This document shows, one piece after another, positions 32,395 through 39,922 of a DNA stretch of 64,000 nt. The stretch is from CAZCVI01 sp964502145 (GTDB lineage: Bacteria; Acidobacteriota; Aminicenantia; UBA2199). Position 1 is the stretch's first letter; each line of letters opens with the position of its first letter. Made by a program: the position numbers and the translations under genes. The notes under the pieces were generated by a model. The model did not search any database. It was given only the letters and a program-made list of their open reading frames with translations, and was not told where the DNA came from. The stretch lies in the NCBI GenBank assembly GCA_964502145.1, contig CAZCVI010000029.1, positions 18,240-82,239 of the forward strand, written 5' to 3'.

Positions 32395-33922
32395 CGGTCA
32401 CATCCTCCATAATTTTGGTATAGACTTTGGGCTCACGCTCGAAAGCAGAGAGAACCTGAGCAATAAATTCCTGGAAATCCGAATAATTTCGGTAATACTT
32501 ACACGTAATGCTGCCCTCTTTTTGAATTAAATTAAATATACACGTAGGACATGCTTCACGGTCATAACAATATCTGCATTGCTCCCCGAGCTGTTTAAAG
32601 TAATCATTGTATTTTGTGGAAATGGCAGTAAAATCGATATCGACCTTTTCACGCGTTACTGTTCCGAGGTAAAATTGATGGGCGATATTCTCGCAGGGTA
32701 GCAACTTCCCACTGGCTGAGACAAAAATTCGTTTTCCAAAAGGCAAACACGTTCCTGTGGGATATACCCTGTGAATTTTTTTGGTGGACAGTAAATGATT
32801 ATAATTCTCATAAACGAAACCGCTGTATTTTAACAAAAATAAACTCATCATCTGTACGTCTGGATGCTTCAAGAACAGTTCTTTTTGGATTCCGAGGTCG
32901 TCTTCGAGTTCTCCGTATATGTTCTCTTTAATGGTGGAATACATTTCCCAGAAGTTATTTTGCTCGGCATCTTTGATTCCCACATTTTTTAATTGGCCCA
33001 CCCTCGGGATTTTGTCATACTTTTCCTTAAAAAAATCGAGGAGCTTTACTACACTGTTCTTCGTATGCACCACTGCATTAAAATGGACGCGCTCTCGAAA
33101 ATAATCAGGGTATTTTTCCCGGAAGGCTTCAATATTTGCAATAATATGAGGATACGCGGGTTCACCGTTCTTCAAAACCCGGAAACAATTATGCTCTTCA
33201 TTGCCATCGAGACTCAATAATAAATTGAAACTATTCTCGACAAGGAAATCCATATGCTTCGATAAAAGCAATGCATTTGTGGTCATGGAAAATTGGAAAC
33301 GGTTGTGTTCGAGCTTGAGGGTTTTAGCAAAGTTGACGATCTCTTTGATGAACTCGATATTCATCAACGGCTCTCCCCCATAAAATCCTAAATAAATGAC
33401 CCTGCCGTGCGAAATATTCAAGGGTGAATTCCAATACAGGAGTAAATACTCGATAAATTTTTTAGCTGCTTCAATATCCAGGTCCTTTTCAGTTCGTTCG
33501 TCATAGTAGCCATAAAAACGTCCATAACCGCAATATTCGCATTTGAGATTGCAACGTTCGGTGACTTCAAAAGTCACTTGCATGGAATTGGCGAGTGTGT
33601 ATTCTACCGTTTCAGGTTTAATGGGGGCAGGAGTTTCAGGAGCGTCCACAAAAGGTTCAAAGTAACCGCTATTCTTTAAGAACAAATATTTCTGGAAATA
33701 ATATTCGATTTCCTGCTTTGGAACTTTTCCGTATTCCTCTATCTCGATGAATTCGTCATCAGTGTTATCCAACTTTTGACGGATATCGATTCCTTTTTCA
33801 ACCATATCGAGGATGTAGTAAAGAAGATAGTTACATAATAGGTTACTATTCTTATTCCTATCAAAAACAAAACGGTTTCCGAGATTGGTTTTTGAGAGTA
33901 TAAATGATTTGAGTGGGTTCAT
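32387..33922 (-). CDS. Radical SAM/SPASM peptide maturase of the GG RiPP system (TIGR04148-like)
   Basis: ATG 33922 follows AGGGAG. The 511-residue enzyme has an N-terminal ~110-residue region (likely leader-binding), the radical SAM motif CNLKCEYC at Cys124/Cys128/Cys131, YLGFYGGEPL, MTTNALLL and LLLSLDGNEEHN. The SPASM part has CLPFGKRIFVSASGKLLPC and CRYCYDREACPTC with a final C-x-YYRNY, enough for two auxiliary Fe-S clusters. It is first in the operon, behind a TTGACA-17-TCTAAT promoter, with pseudo-rSAM and precursor following. It should install thioether or C-C/C-O links in the precursor core. The exact chemistry is not established from sequence. Confidence 0.88.
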   Translation of the reverse strand: MNPLKSFILSKTNLGNRFVFDRNKNSNLLCNYLLYYILDMVEKGIDIRQKLDNTDDEFIEIEEYGKVPKQEIEYYFQKYLFLKNSGYFEPFVDAPETPAPIKPETVEYTLANSMQVTFEVTERCNLKCEYCGYGRFYGYYDERTEKDLDIEAAKKFIEYLLLYWNSPLNISHGRVIYLGFYGGEPLMNIEFIKEIVNFAKTLKLEHNRFQFSMTTNALLLSKHMDFLVENSFNLLLSLDGNEEHNCFRVLKNGEPAYPHIIANIEAFREKYPDYFRERVHFNAVVHTKNSVVKLLDFFKEKYDKIPRVGQLKNVGIKDAEQNNFWEMYSTIKENIYGELEDDLGIQKELFLKHPDVQMMSLFLLKYSGFVYENYNHLLSTKKIHRVYPTGTCLPFGKRIFVSASGKLLPCENIAHQFYLGTVTREKVDIDFTAISTKYNDYFKQLGEQCRYCYDREACPTCIFNLIQKEGSITCKYYRNYSDFQEFIAQVLSAFEREPKVYTKIMEDVTVE

Positions 33923-34038
33923 GATTCTCCCTATTCATGTAGTAGATTATTGTAGATTATTGTAAATCCAATTAAGCCATTTTTGAATCATTTGGTTGCT
34001 ATCTGTCCCAGTCAGCTCATTTTGTGGAAGAAATATAT

Positions 34039-34067
34039 ATTAGACCATAAAATAGGGGGGATGTCAA
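34039..34067 (-). promoter_or_regulatory. Promoter of the RiPP operon
   Basis: On the minus strand TTGACA (34067-34062), 17-base spacer, TCTAAT (34044-34039). Predicted start ~34032, giving a ~110-base leader before ATG 33922. Confidence 0.7.
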
Positions 34068-34315
34068 TGAAAAATAAAAAATATCGGCAATTCTCATTTT
34101 GATTTATTAAAAATGATGAATGGCAAAGCGTTAAAAAAAACCGGCTCCTTCGAATTGGCATGAATATTTTACACTCCCCCCCTTTTTTTTTAGAGAAAAT
34201 TCGTGTTAATTCGTGTAATTCGTGGGCAAAAAAATCTTTTTCCGAATCTGGATAATCATTTTAATCTGTGTAATCTGTGGTTAAAAAAATAACACCTGGG
34301 AATTTTAACCTCGAC

Positions 34316-34344
34316 TTGACTTTTTTGGGGGTTTTGTTTACTAT
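34316..34344 (+). promoter_or_regulatory. Promoter of the AmmeMemoRadiSam operon
   Basis: TTGACT at 34316-34321, 17-base spacer, TACTAT at 34339-34344, just ahead of AGGAGG and ATG 34362. Confidence 0.55.
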
Positions 34345-34361
34345 AAGACCAGGAGGAAATA

Positions 34362-35954
34362 ATGGCTTGCTTTATGAAATGGTTGATTTTCCCCTGTATG
34401 GGCTTGTTACTTCTCTTCTGCTGCACTGGGGACGGGGTAACTGAAGAGAAAAAGGTGCGGGCTTACTTGACGACAATGGCTTGGTACCCGGACTCTGCGC
34501 CTGAATTAAAAGAGCTGCTGGATGGGTTTTTTAAGAAAACGAAAGCACACGGTTACACGGGAAAAGTAGTGGGGTTGATTTCGCCACACGCGGGACTTTC
34601 GCACTCGGGGCTGTGCGCGGCGAGTGGCTTTAAACAATTGGCGGGAAGGAAGGATATTGAACGGGTTATTCTGCTGGGTGTGTCTCATCGGAGCGGATTT
34701 TATGGGGCGGCGGTAGGAGATTTTACGCACGAAAGCACGCCGCTGGGTTTAATTGAGGTGGATACGGAGATCACGGGGAAACTGGCGAAAGAAAGACTGT
34801 TCAAAAAAGATAATGCACTGATGCAAAAGGAACACTCACTGGAAAATGTACTGCCCTTTCTACAATACATGATGAATGAACAAAAAAACACGGGCTATAA
34901 AATCGTGTCGATCCTGTTCAGCCACATGACAGAAAAAGATGTGCAAAAAGCGGCGGTCATTATTAATAAATATGTGACGGATAAAACCCTGCTGATTGCA
35001 AGCTCAGATTTCACGCACTATGGGAGCAACTACGGCTATGTACCTTTTGTGAAAGATATCAAAAACAACCTGACGGCACTGGATACAGGGATGATCAAGA
35101 CGATTACACAACTGGACCTGAAAGGCTACAGGAACTACATGGAAAAAACGGGGATCACGATGTGTGGGTTTGTGCCGGTGGGGGTTTTGCTGCATATTCT
35201 GGCTGGGAAAGGCTACACGGGCACGGTAATGGATTATTACAAATCGGCGGACGGCACGAACGACTACTCCTTGAGCGTGAGTTACGCGGCCATTGTTTTT
35301 TACGATAAAAATGCGAAGAAAAAAAATAGGGAGAATAAAATGACAACAGATAAGAGGGATAAAACGGAAAATACGGAAACGAATCCATTAAAACTTACGA
35401 AAACAGACGAGGAGGTATTACTGAAACTGGCCCGCCAAACGCTGGAGGATTATTTCGCTGGGAAAAAGGACTCGCTGGGCGATATTGAAAGGCAATACGG
35501 GTTCTCAAAAGGATTGCAGGAAAACGCGGGGGTCTTTGTGACGCTACGGGAAGAAGGCGACCTGCGGGGCTGCATTGGTGCGATTGTGGGCCGGGAACCT
35601 CTCTGGCAAGGAGTGCGCAGCAATGCGCTGAATGCGGCACTACACGATCCACGATTCAACCGGGTGGAAAAGAACGAATTGAAAAAGATTGCTATTGAAA
35701 TCTCGGTGATGACGCCGCTTCAAGAAATCACAGATTATAAAACTATTCGCGTGGGCATAGACGGGGTGATTATTCGCAAAGGAAACTATCAAGCAGTGTT
35801 CCTGCCACAAGTGGCGACTGAAACGGGCTGGAATTTAGACGAATTCCTGGGCCATTTGTGCCAAAAAGCGGGACTACCCATGAATGCATATCAAGCGGAA
35901 GGAATGGAATTTCTGATTTTTCAAGCATTGGTGTTCGGGGAAAAGGAAGAATAA
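34362..35954 (+). CDS. MEMO1-AMMECR1 fusion (AmmeMemoRadiSam proteins B+A) with an N-terminal export signal
   Basis: ATG 34362 follows AGGAGG. Residues 1-~25 form a signal (LIFPCMGLLLLFCCTGD) that may be a lipoprotein signal with Cys20/21, though the lipobox is non-canonical. Residues ~35-310 are a MEMO1-like domain: VVGLISPHAGLSHSGLCA, ILLGVSHRSGF, HSLENVLPFLQYM, IASSDFTHYG, the His/Asp/Cys-type residues of the extradiol-dioxygenase-like fold. After a charged linker, residues ~345-530 are AMMECR1: FVTLREEGDLRGCIG and FLPQVATETGWNLDEFLGHLCQKAGLP. In most genomes A and B are separate cytoplasmic proteins; here they are fused and apparently exported. Its stop overlaps the DUF362 start (TAATG). 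The operon continues with the radical SAM partner. Biochemical role unknown; MEMO1-type proteins bind iron or copper. Confidence 0.88.
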   Translation: MACFMKWLIFPCMGLLLLFCCTGDGVTEEKKVRAYLTTMAWYPDSAPELKELLDGFFKKTKAHGYTGKVVGLISPHAGLSHSGLCAASGFKQLAGRKDIERVILLGVSHRSGFYGAAVGDFTHESTPLGLIEVDTEITGKLAKERLFKKDNALMQKEHSLENVLPFLQYMMNEQKNTGYKIVSILFSHMTEKDVQKAAVIINKYVTDKTLLIASSDFTHYGSNYGYVPFVKDIKNNLTALDTGMIKTITQLDLKGYRNYMEKTGITMCGFVPVGVLLHILAGKGYTGTVMDYYKSADGTNDYSLSVSYAAIVFYDKNAKKKNRENKMTTDKRDKTENTETNPLKLTKTDEEVLLKLARQTLEDYFAGKKDSLGDIERQYGFSKGLQENAGVFVTLREEGDLRGCIGAIVGREPLWQGVRSNALNAALHDPRFNRVEKNELKKIAIEISVMTPLQEITDYKTIRVGIDGVIIRKGNYQAVFLPQVATETGWNLDEFLGHLCQKAGLPMNAYQAEGMEFLIFQALVFGEKEE

Positions 35955-36937
35955 TGACTGAAACAAAAATTACCCGCCGCTCATTTAACAAAAGGATGGT
36001 ACTGGCAACGGCGGGTCTTGCGGGAGTTTTAAGTGTTCCCTATCTGGTTATGCCAACAGGAGGGAAAAGCCGGGTGATTATTGCGCGCTCGGAAATGTTA
36101 AAACGCATGCATAATCAACTGGCAAAAGAACGGGTCGCGCCGTTTCTGGACCGGGCTGTACAGAAATTAACGGGACAAAATTCGCGCGGGGCAGCATGGA
36201 AATCTTTGGTTTCACCAGGGGAACGGGTGGGGATTAAATTGAGTTGTTTGCCTGGACCGGGGTTGTCTTCGTCTTATGGTCTGGTGATGGCGATTGTAGA
36301 TGGATTAATGGCGGGAGGAGTGAAAGAGAACAATATTCTGCTCTGGGAACGAACGGATAGAGAATTGGTGCGGGCAGGTTTTGCGCTGAGTGGTTCGGGG
36401 TTACGAGTGCAAGGCACGGATGCTTATGACGGGGATGGGTATGGGGATAATATTGAGTTTGCATACAGTGTGGGCACACGATTCAGTCGTATTATGGAGG
36501 AAGTGGACGCGCTAATTAATGTGCCGGTACTAAAAGACCACGATTTGTCAGGGGTGTCGATCAGTATGAAGAATTTTTACGGGGCGATTTACAATCCGAA
36601 CAAATTCCACCGCAACAATTGCAACCCGTATATCGCGGAACTAAACTCGCATAGCTTAATCAAGGACAAATTGCGTTTGATTGTCTGCGATGGGTCGCGT
36701 ATCCAGGTTAATAATGGCCCGGCGTATTTCCCACGGTATGCGGTGGAGTACGGGGCGATCCTGGTAAGCCAAGATCCAGTGGCGCTTGATTTTGCGGGCT
36801 GGCAAATCATTGAAAAAGAACGGCAAAGACTGCAATTACCGACTCTAAAAGCAGTGGAACGAGAACCGAAATACATCCTCACAGCAGAAACATTAAAATT
36901 AGGCACAACACGCGGGGAATGTGTGTACATTGAATAA
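35954..36937 (+). CDS. DUF362-family protein with Tat signal
   Basis: ATG 35954 overlaps the preceding TAA by one base, the expected coupled start; an upstream ATG at 35858 inside the previous gene is rejected. The 327-residue product has a Tat signal TRRSFNKRMVLATAGLAG. The mature part matches DUF362: GERVGIKLSCLPGPGLSS, VDGLMAGGVKENNILLWERTD, DALINVPVLKDHDLSGVSISMKNFYGAI and QDPVALDFAGWQII. Many DUF362 proteins carry ferredoxin-like CxxCxxC clusters; none is present here, so Tat export would reflect another cofactor or a folded complex. Its position between the MEMO-AMMECR1 fusion and the radical SAM gene suggests it belongs to that system. Confidence 0.87.
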   Translation: MTETKITRRSFNKRMVLATAGLAGVLSVPYLVMPTGGKSRVIIARSEMLKRMHNQLAKERVAPFLDRAVQKLTGQNSRGAAWKSLVSPGERVGIKLSCLPGPGLSSSYGLVMAIVDGLMAGGVKENNILLWERTDRELVRAGFALSGSGLRVQGTDAYDGDGYGDNIEFAYSVGTRFSRIMEEVDALINVPVLKDHDLSGVSISMKNFYGAIYNPNKFHRNNCNPYIAELNSHSLIKDKLRLIVCDGSRIQVNNGPAYFPRYAVEYGAILVSQDPVALDFAGWQIIEKERQRLQLPTLKAVEREPKYILTAETLKLGTTRGECVYIE

Positions 36938-36945
36938 GGATCACC

Positions 36946-38154
36946 ATGAAAACAACTATTTCATCGTCCAGTAAGTCGAATAAATCCAGCTTGTCCACAT
37001 CGTCCACATCGTCCATATCGTCCACACTGTCCACATCTTCCACTGGCTTCACGCGGCGCTCATTTATTAAGGCGAGTGCGTTAACGGCCTGCTCACTGTG
37101 CGCGGGATTTATGCCGGTATTGGGGGGTGGGAAACAAGAACAGAGCGCATTTATTCGTGAAGCGCGCTATTATGAAAAACAAACAGAGAAACGCTTGACC
37201 TGTAAATTATGCCCGCACGAATGCCGGGTAGCGGATTTGGAACGAGGCACCTGCGGGGTACGGGAAAATAATGGGGGCACGTATTACACGCATGTTTATG
37301 GGAACCCATGTTCAATGCACATCGATCCGATTGAAAAAAAACCGCTCTTTCATTATTTTCCGACAACCCAAGCGCTGTCAATAGGAACAGCGGGATGTAA
37401 TTTCGCATGCAAATTCTGCCAGAACTGGGAAATCTCGCAAAAACGCCCGGAACAGGTGCAGAGTCAAAAAGTGTACCCGGCGGAACTTATTAAGCTGGCA
37501 CAAGAGAACAAATGCAAGACGGTGGCACACACATACACGGAACCGGTTATCTTTTTTGAGTATATGCTGGACTGTGCGATCGAAGGGAAAAAACGGGGGG
37601 TGCGGAACGTGATGATCTCGAACGGTTTTATCCAGGAAAAACCAATGCGGGAAGTGTGCCAGTACCTGGGAGCGGTAAAAATTGATTTGAAAGCGTTTAC
37701 GGAGAAGTTCTATAGCACGATGTGCGAGGGAAAATTAAAACCGGTGCTGGATACGTTACTGGTATTAAAAGAGGTGGGCATCTGGTTTGAATTGGTGGTA
37801 TTGGTGATTCCAACGCTCAATGATAGCCAGGCGGAGTTAACGGGGATGACGCGGTGGATCGTGAAAGAACTGGGCGGGAATGTACCGCTGCATTTTTCAC
37901 GTTATTACCCGACATTCATGTTAAAAAACATCCCACCAACACCACCGGAAACATTACACAGGGCGCGACGGATTGCACTGGATAACGGGGTGAAATTTGT
38001 TTATATTGGCAACATGGTCTCAGATGCAGAGAACACGTTCTGCCCAGCCTGCGGTAAAGTGCTTATTGAACGACTGCGCTACTCGGTAGATATTGTGGGA
38101 ATGAAAAAAAATACATGCAAATACTGCGGGGAAACGATCCCGGGGGTCTTTTAA
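36946..38154 (+). CDS. AmmeMemoRadiSam-system radical SAM enzyme with Tat signal and repeat-derived N-terminus
   Basis: ATG 36946 follows AATAAGGATC, 8 bp after the DUF362 gene. The 402-residue product begins with ~33 residues of mostly Ser/Thr encoded by 9-bp repeats, then the Tat motif TRRSFIKASALTACSLCAGF (Arg37-Arg38). CKLCPHEC...C (Cys86/89/93/103) is the usual N-terminal cysteine motif of this family. The radical SAM motif CNFACKFC is at Cys151/155/158 (PflA-like CxxxCxxC), with IDLKAFTEKFY and VVLVIPTLNDS following. A zinc-ribbon-like end has CPACG and CKYCG. The enzyme is related to pyruvate-formate-lyase activases; partners are MEMO and AMMECR1. Export of a radical SAM enzyme by Tat would be unusual because it needs reductant and SAM in the periplasm. 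Confidence 0.88.
   Translation: MKTTISSSSKSNKSSLSTSSTSSISSTLSTSSTGFTRRSFIKASALTACSLCAGFMPVLGGGKQEQSAFIREARYYEKQTEKRLTCKLCPHECRVADLERGTCGVRENNGGTYYTHVYGNPCSMHIDPIEKKPLFHYFPTTQALSIGTAGCNFACKFCQNWEISQKRPEQVQSQKVYPAELIKLAQENKCKTVAHTYTEPVIFFEYMLDCAIEGKKRGVRNVMISNGFIQEKPMREVCQYLGAVKIDLKAFTEKFYSTMCEGKLKPVLDTLLVLKEVGIWFELVVLVIPTLNDSQAELTGMTRWIVKELGGNVPLHFSRYYPTFMLKNIPPTPPETLHRARRIALDNGVKFVYIGNMVSDAENTFCPACGKVLIERLRYSVDIVGMKKNTCKYCGETIPGVF
36991..37044 (+). repeat. 9-bp tandem repeat inside the radical SAM gene
   Basis: Six units of consensus TCGTCCACA (36991-36999 through 37036-37044) encode S/L-S-T/I triplets. The run closely matches the reverse complement of the TGGACGATATGGAC element at 63943-63984, so it looks like an interspersed repeat within the coding region. 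Confidence 0.8.
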
Positions 38155-38178
38155 AACACGACGGTTTTTTTCGCTCAC

Positions 38179-39066
38179 TCAATCATTGTGATCGGGCTGC
38201 ATGCTTTCGTCTTCCTCATTGAAATTATAATCGGGAACATTTGGAACCTGATCCTTCTCATTGTCGGGCATGTTTTGGGCATCATGAATTTTTTCGCTAG
38301 TTTCTGCACTGGTATCATGCGAATCATCGTCTGCATCATCATCTGAATCGTCTTGGGGTTCGTCTTCTATTATTTCGTCATCGTCTCTATCGTAGATGAT
38401 GGAATCTTCCTCGTTATCCAAGAACTCCTCTTCCTCGTCTTCGAGTTCATAGGAGATGATGGCTTCTTCTTCATCGGCGACATTGCCATTGACGTATTCA
38501 AAGGTTTTCCCGACGGTAAAATCGTGGCGATTGCCCAGTCCCTGTCCTTTGATCACAACGGTCTTAAATTTATCTTTGTTGCGATCTTTACCTTTATCTT
38601 TGCCGCGATCCTTGCCGCGATCTTTACCACGATCCTTGCCGCGATCCTTGCCTCTATCTTTCCCTCTATTTTTATCTTTGCCGCGCTCTTTGCCTTTGTT
38701 TTTATCTTTGTCTATATCGGTGTCTTGTGCCTGGTTGTGATCTTTTTCTTTTTCCGCGGCTTTGGCTTTTTCGGCTTCTATGGCTTTTTCAGCTTCTATG
38801 GCTTTTTCTTTCTCTTTTTCAAGAAGTTTCTTTTTATCTAGGCCACCCTCTTTAAGGGATCTCTCGTAGTCTCTTCTTTCCTGGGTATGGCCCAAGACAT
38901 AGGCTTTAATTTTTTGCGAGACATCAAAGGCCGGAGTTTTTACGGAAACAAAATCCCCGGTGGTGAGGGTAATGATGGTGGTTCTATCCATGGTACTTTC
39001 TATTGATTTAATGGCGTCGGTATTCAAGAGAATTTCAACACCGTCGGTTCGTATCACTCGGATCAT
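38179..39066 (-). CDS. FlbD-like N-terminal domain with GKDR repeats and acidic tail
   Basis: ATG 39066 is used; GGAG lies 12 bases upstream. Residues 1-~60 (MIRVIRTDGVEILLNTDAIK...TIITLTTGDFVSVKTP) match FlbD, a short protein normally encoded in flagellar operons, but no flagellar gene is nearby. A charged helical stretch (LEKEKEKAIEAEKAIEAEKA) leads into RGKDRGKD tandem repeats (~125-165). After a short ordered part (VVIKGQGLGNRHDFTVGKTF), the last ~100 residues are almost all Asp/Glu. The strongly basic middle and strongly acidic tail imply disorder and perhaps nucleic-acid binding or self-association. It is downstream of rnc and may be cotranscribed. The basic repeat is encoded by a ~12-bp tandem DNA repeat. 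Confidence 0.75.
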   Translation of the reverse strand: MIRVIRTDGVEILLNTDAIKSIESTMDRTTIITLTTGDFVSVKTPAFDVSQKIKAYVLGHTQERRDYERSLKEGGLDKKKLLEKEKEKAIEAEKAIEAEKAKAAEKEKDHNQAQDTDIDKDKNKGKERGKDKNRGKDRGKDRGKDRGKDRGKDRGKDKGKDRNKDKFKTVVIKGQGLGNRHDFTVGKTFEYVNGNVADEEEAIISYELEDEEEEFLDNEEDSIIYDRDDDEIIEDEPQDDSDDDADDDSHDTSAETSEKIHDAQNMPDNEKDQVPNVPDYNFNEEDESMQPDHND

Positions 39067-39178
39067 TGTTTCATAGCTCCTGCACTATATTTCCAAAATG
39101 CATATATCATAATGTGTATATCAGCATGCGTAAATAATAACATAATAATACCACTTTTTCGCCTGTTTGACAATCATG

Positions 39179-39910
39179 CTAGTCGTTTTTGAGGAAAAAG
39201 ACTTCGGAGAGTTTTTCATAATTGAAAAACTTGTCAATAATCTTCAAGGCATTGTACGCGGCGTCTTGTTCGGCTTTGCGTTTATTTTTTCCTGTGCCGC
39301 GCCCGATTTCATTGTTTTCGAGGTACACGGCAACAGTAAAAATGAGGTCCGGGGGCTTGCCAGTCTCCTCGATAATTTTATAATAGGGAAGGTTGATGTT
39401 TTTCTTTTGTATGACTTCTTGAAGCTCGGATTTATAATCATTGATTTTGATTTCTTTCTCATTGAAACGACTGAGGTAATCTTTGAAGTACTCAATGATG
39501 ATAGAAGCGGTGACCTTGTAATTGGAATCAACATACATGGCACCAACAATGGCTTCCAAGAGGGAAGCACTGATCTTGTTGTTGCTCCTGCCGTCGTTCT
39601 TCTCCTCGCCTTTCCCAAGAAACACATAATCACAAAGATTAATGGATTGGGAAATGATGGACAGAGAATTGGTAGAGACGAGATGGGCTTTTATCTTGGA
39701 CAACTCGCCCTCATTAAGGGTAGGAAATTGTTTGAAAAGATAATCGGTAATAATCAGACTGATGACAGAGTCACCGAGGAACTCGAGTTTTTCATTATCA
39801 GGGAGTCCTTTTTTTACGCCCTCGTTATAGGATTTATGAATCAAGGCATTGCGTAGCAGTTCTTTATTTTTGAATGTATAATTGAGTTCTTTTTCTAGCT
39901 CTTCCAGCAT
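39179..39910 (-). CDS. rnc: Ribonuclease III
   Basis: The 243-residue protein has the RNase III signature NEKLEFLGDSV at ~39-49, the second catalytic-site segment LLEAIVGAMYVDSNY (~118), and a C-terminal double-stranded RNA binding domain from ~165 (DYKSELQEVIQKKNINLPYY, GRGTGKNKRKAEQDAAYNAL). Length is normal for the family. It cleaves double-stranded RNA in rRNA processing and mRNA decay. ATG 39910 lies 12 bp after the SpoIIE phosphatase gene, with AGGAAA upstream; the two are likely cotranscribed. Confidence 0.95.
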   Translation of the reverse strand: MLEELEKELNYTFKNKELLRNALIHKSYNEGVKKGLPDNEKLEFLGDSVISLIITDYLFKQFPTLNEGELSKIKAHLVSTNSLSIISQSINLCDYVFLGKGEEKNDGRSNNKISASLLEAIVGAMYVDSNYKVTASIIIEYFKDYLSRFNEKEIKINDYKSELQEVIQKKNINLPYYKIIEETGKPPDLIFTVAVYLENNEIGRGTGKNKRKAEQDAAYNALKIIDKFFNYEKLSEVFFLKND

Positions 39911-39922
39911 GGGTTTTCCTGT

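Larger units (their letters stand above)
33923..34361. other. Divergent intergenic region between the RiPP and AmmeMemoRadiSam operons
   Basis: It contains both operon promoters, a tandem TAGATTATTG x2 (33943-33962), and a short-repeat zone (34199-34286) in which ATTCGTGT and ATCTGTGT words alternate (TTCGTGTTAATTCGTGTAAT and TAATCTGTGTAATCTGTGG). The TTCGTGTAATTCGTGGG word recurs at 62602-62631. No gene is visible. Confidence 0.65.

Noticed and set aside
35858..35953. Upstream start for the DUF362 protein
   Set aside because: It lies inside the AMMECR1 coding region; ATG 35954 gives a proper Tat signal at once and the typical TAATG overlap.
36991..37044. A CRISPR-like or regulatory direct repeat
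   Set aside because: Units are 9 bp without spacers and lie in frame within a gene, so a coding tandem repeat is the better explanation.
38353..38841. Long plus-strand open frames opposite the FlbD-like gene (also 38456-38740)
   Set aside because: They are antisense to a low-complexity charged gene; the Phe/Ile- and Ser/Leu/Arg-rich products mirror the repeats and have no ribosome site.
39167..39856. 229-codon plus-strand frame opposite rnc
   Set aside because: It is a shadow of the clear RNase III gene; the product has no recognisable domain and no ribosome site.
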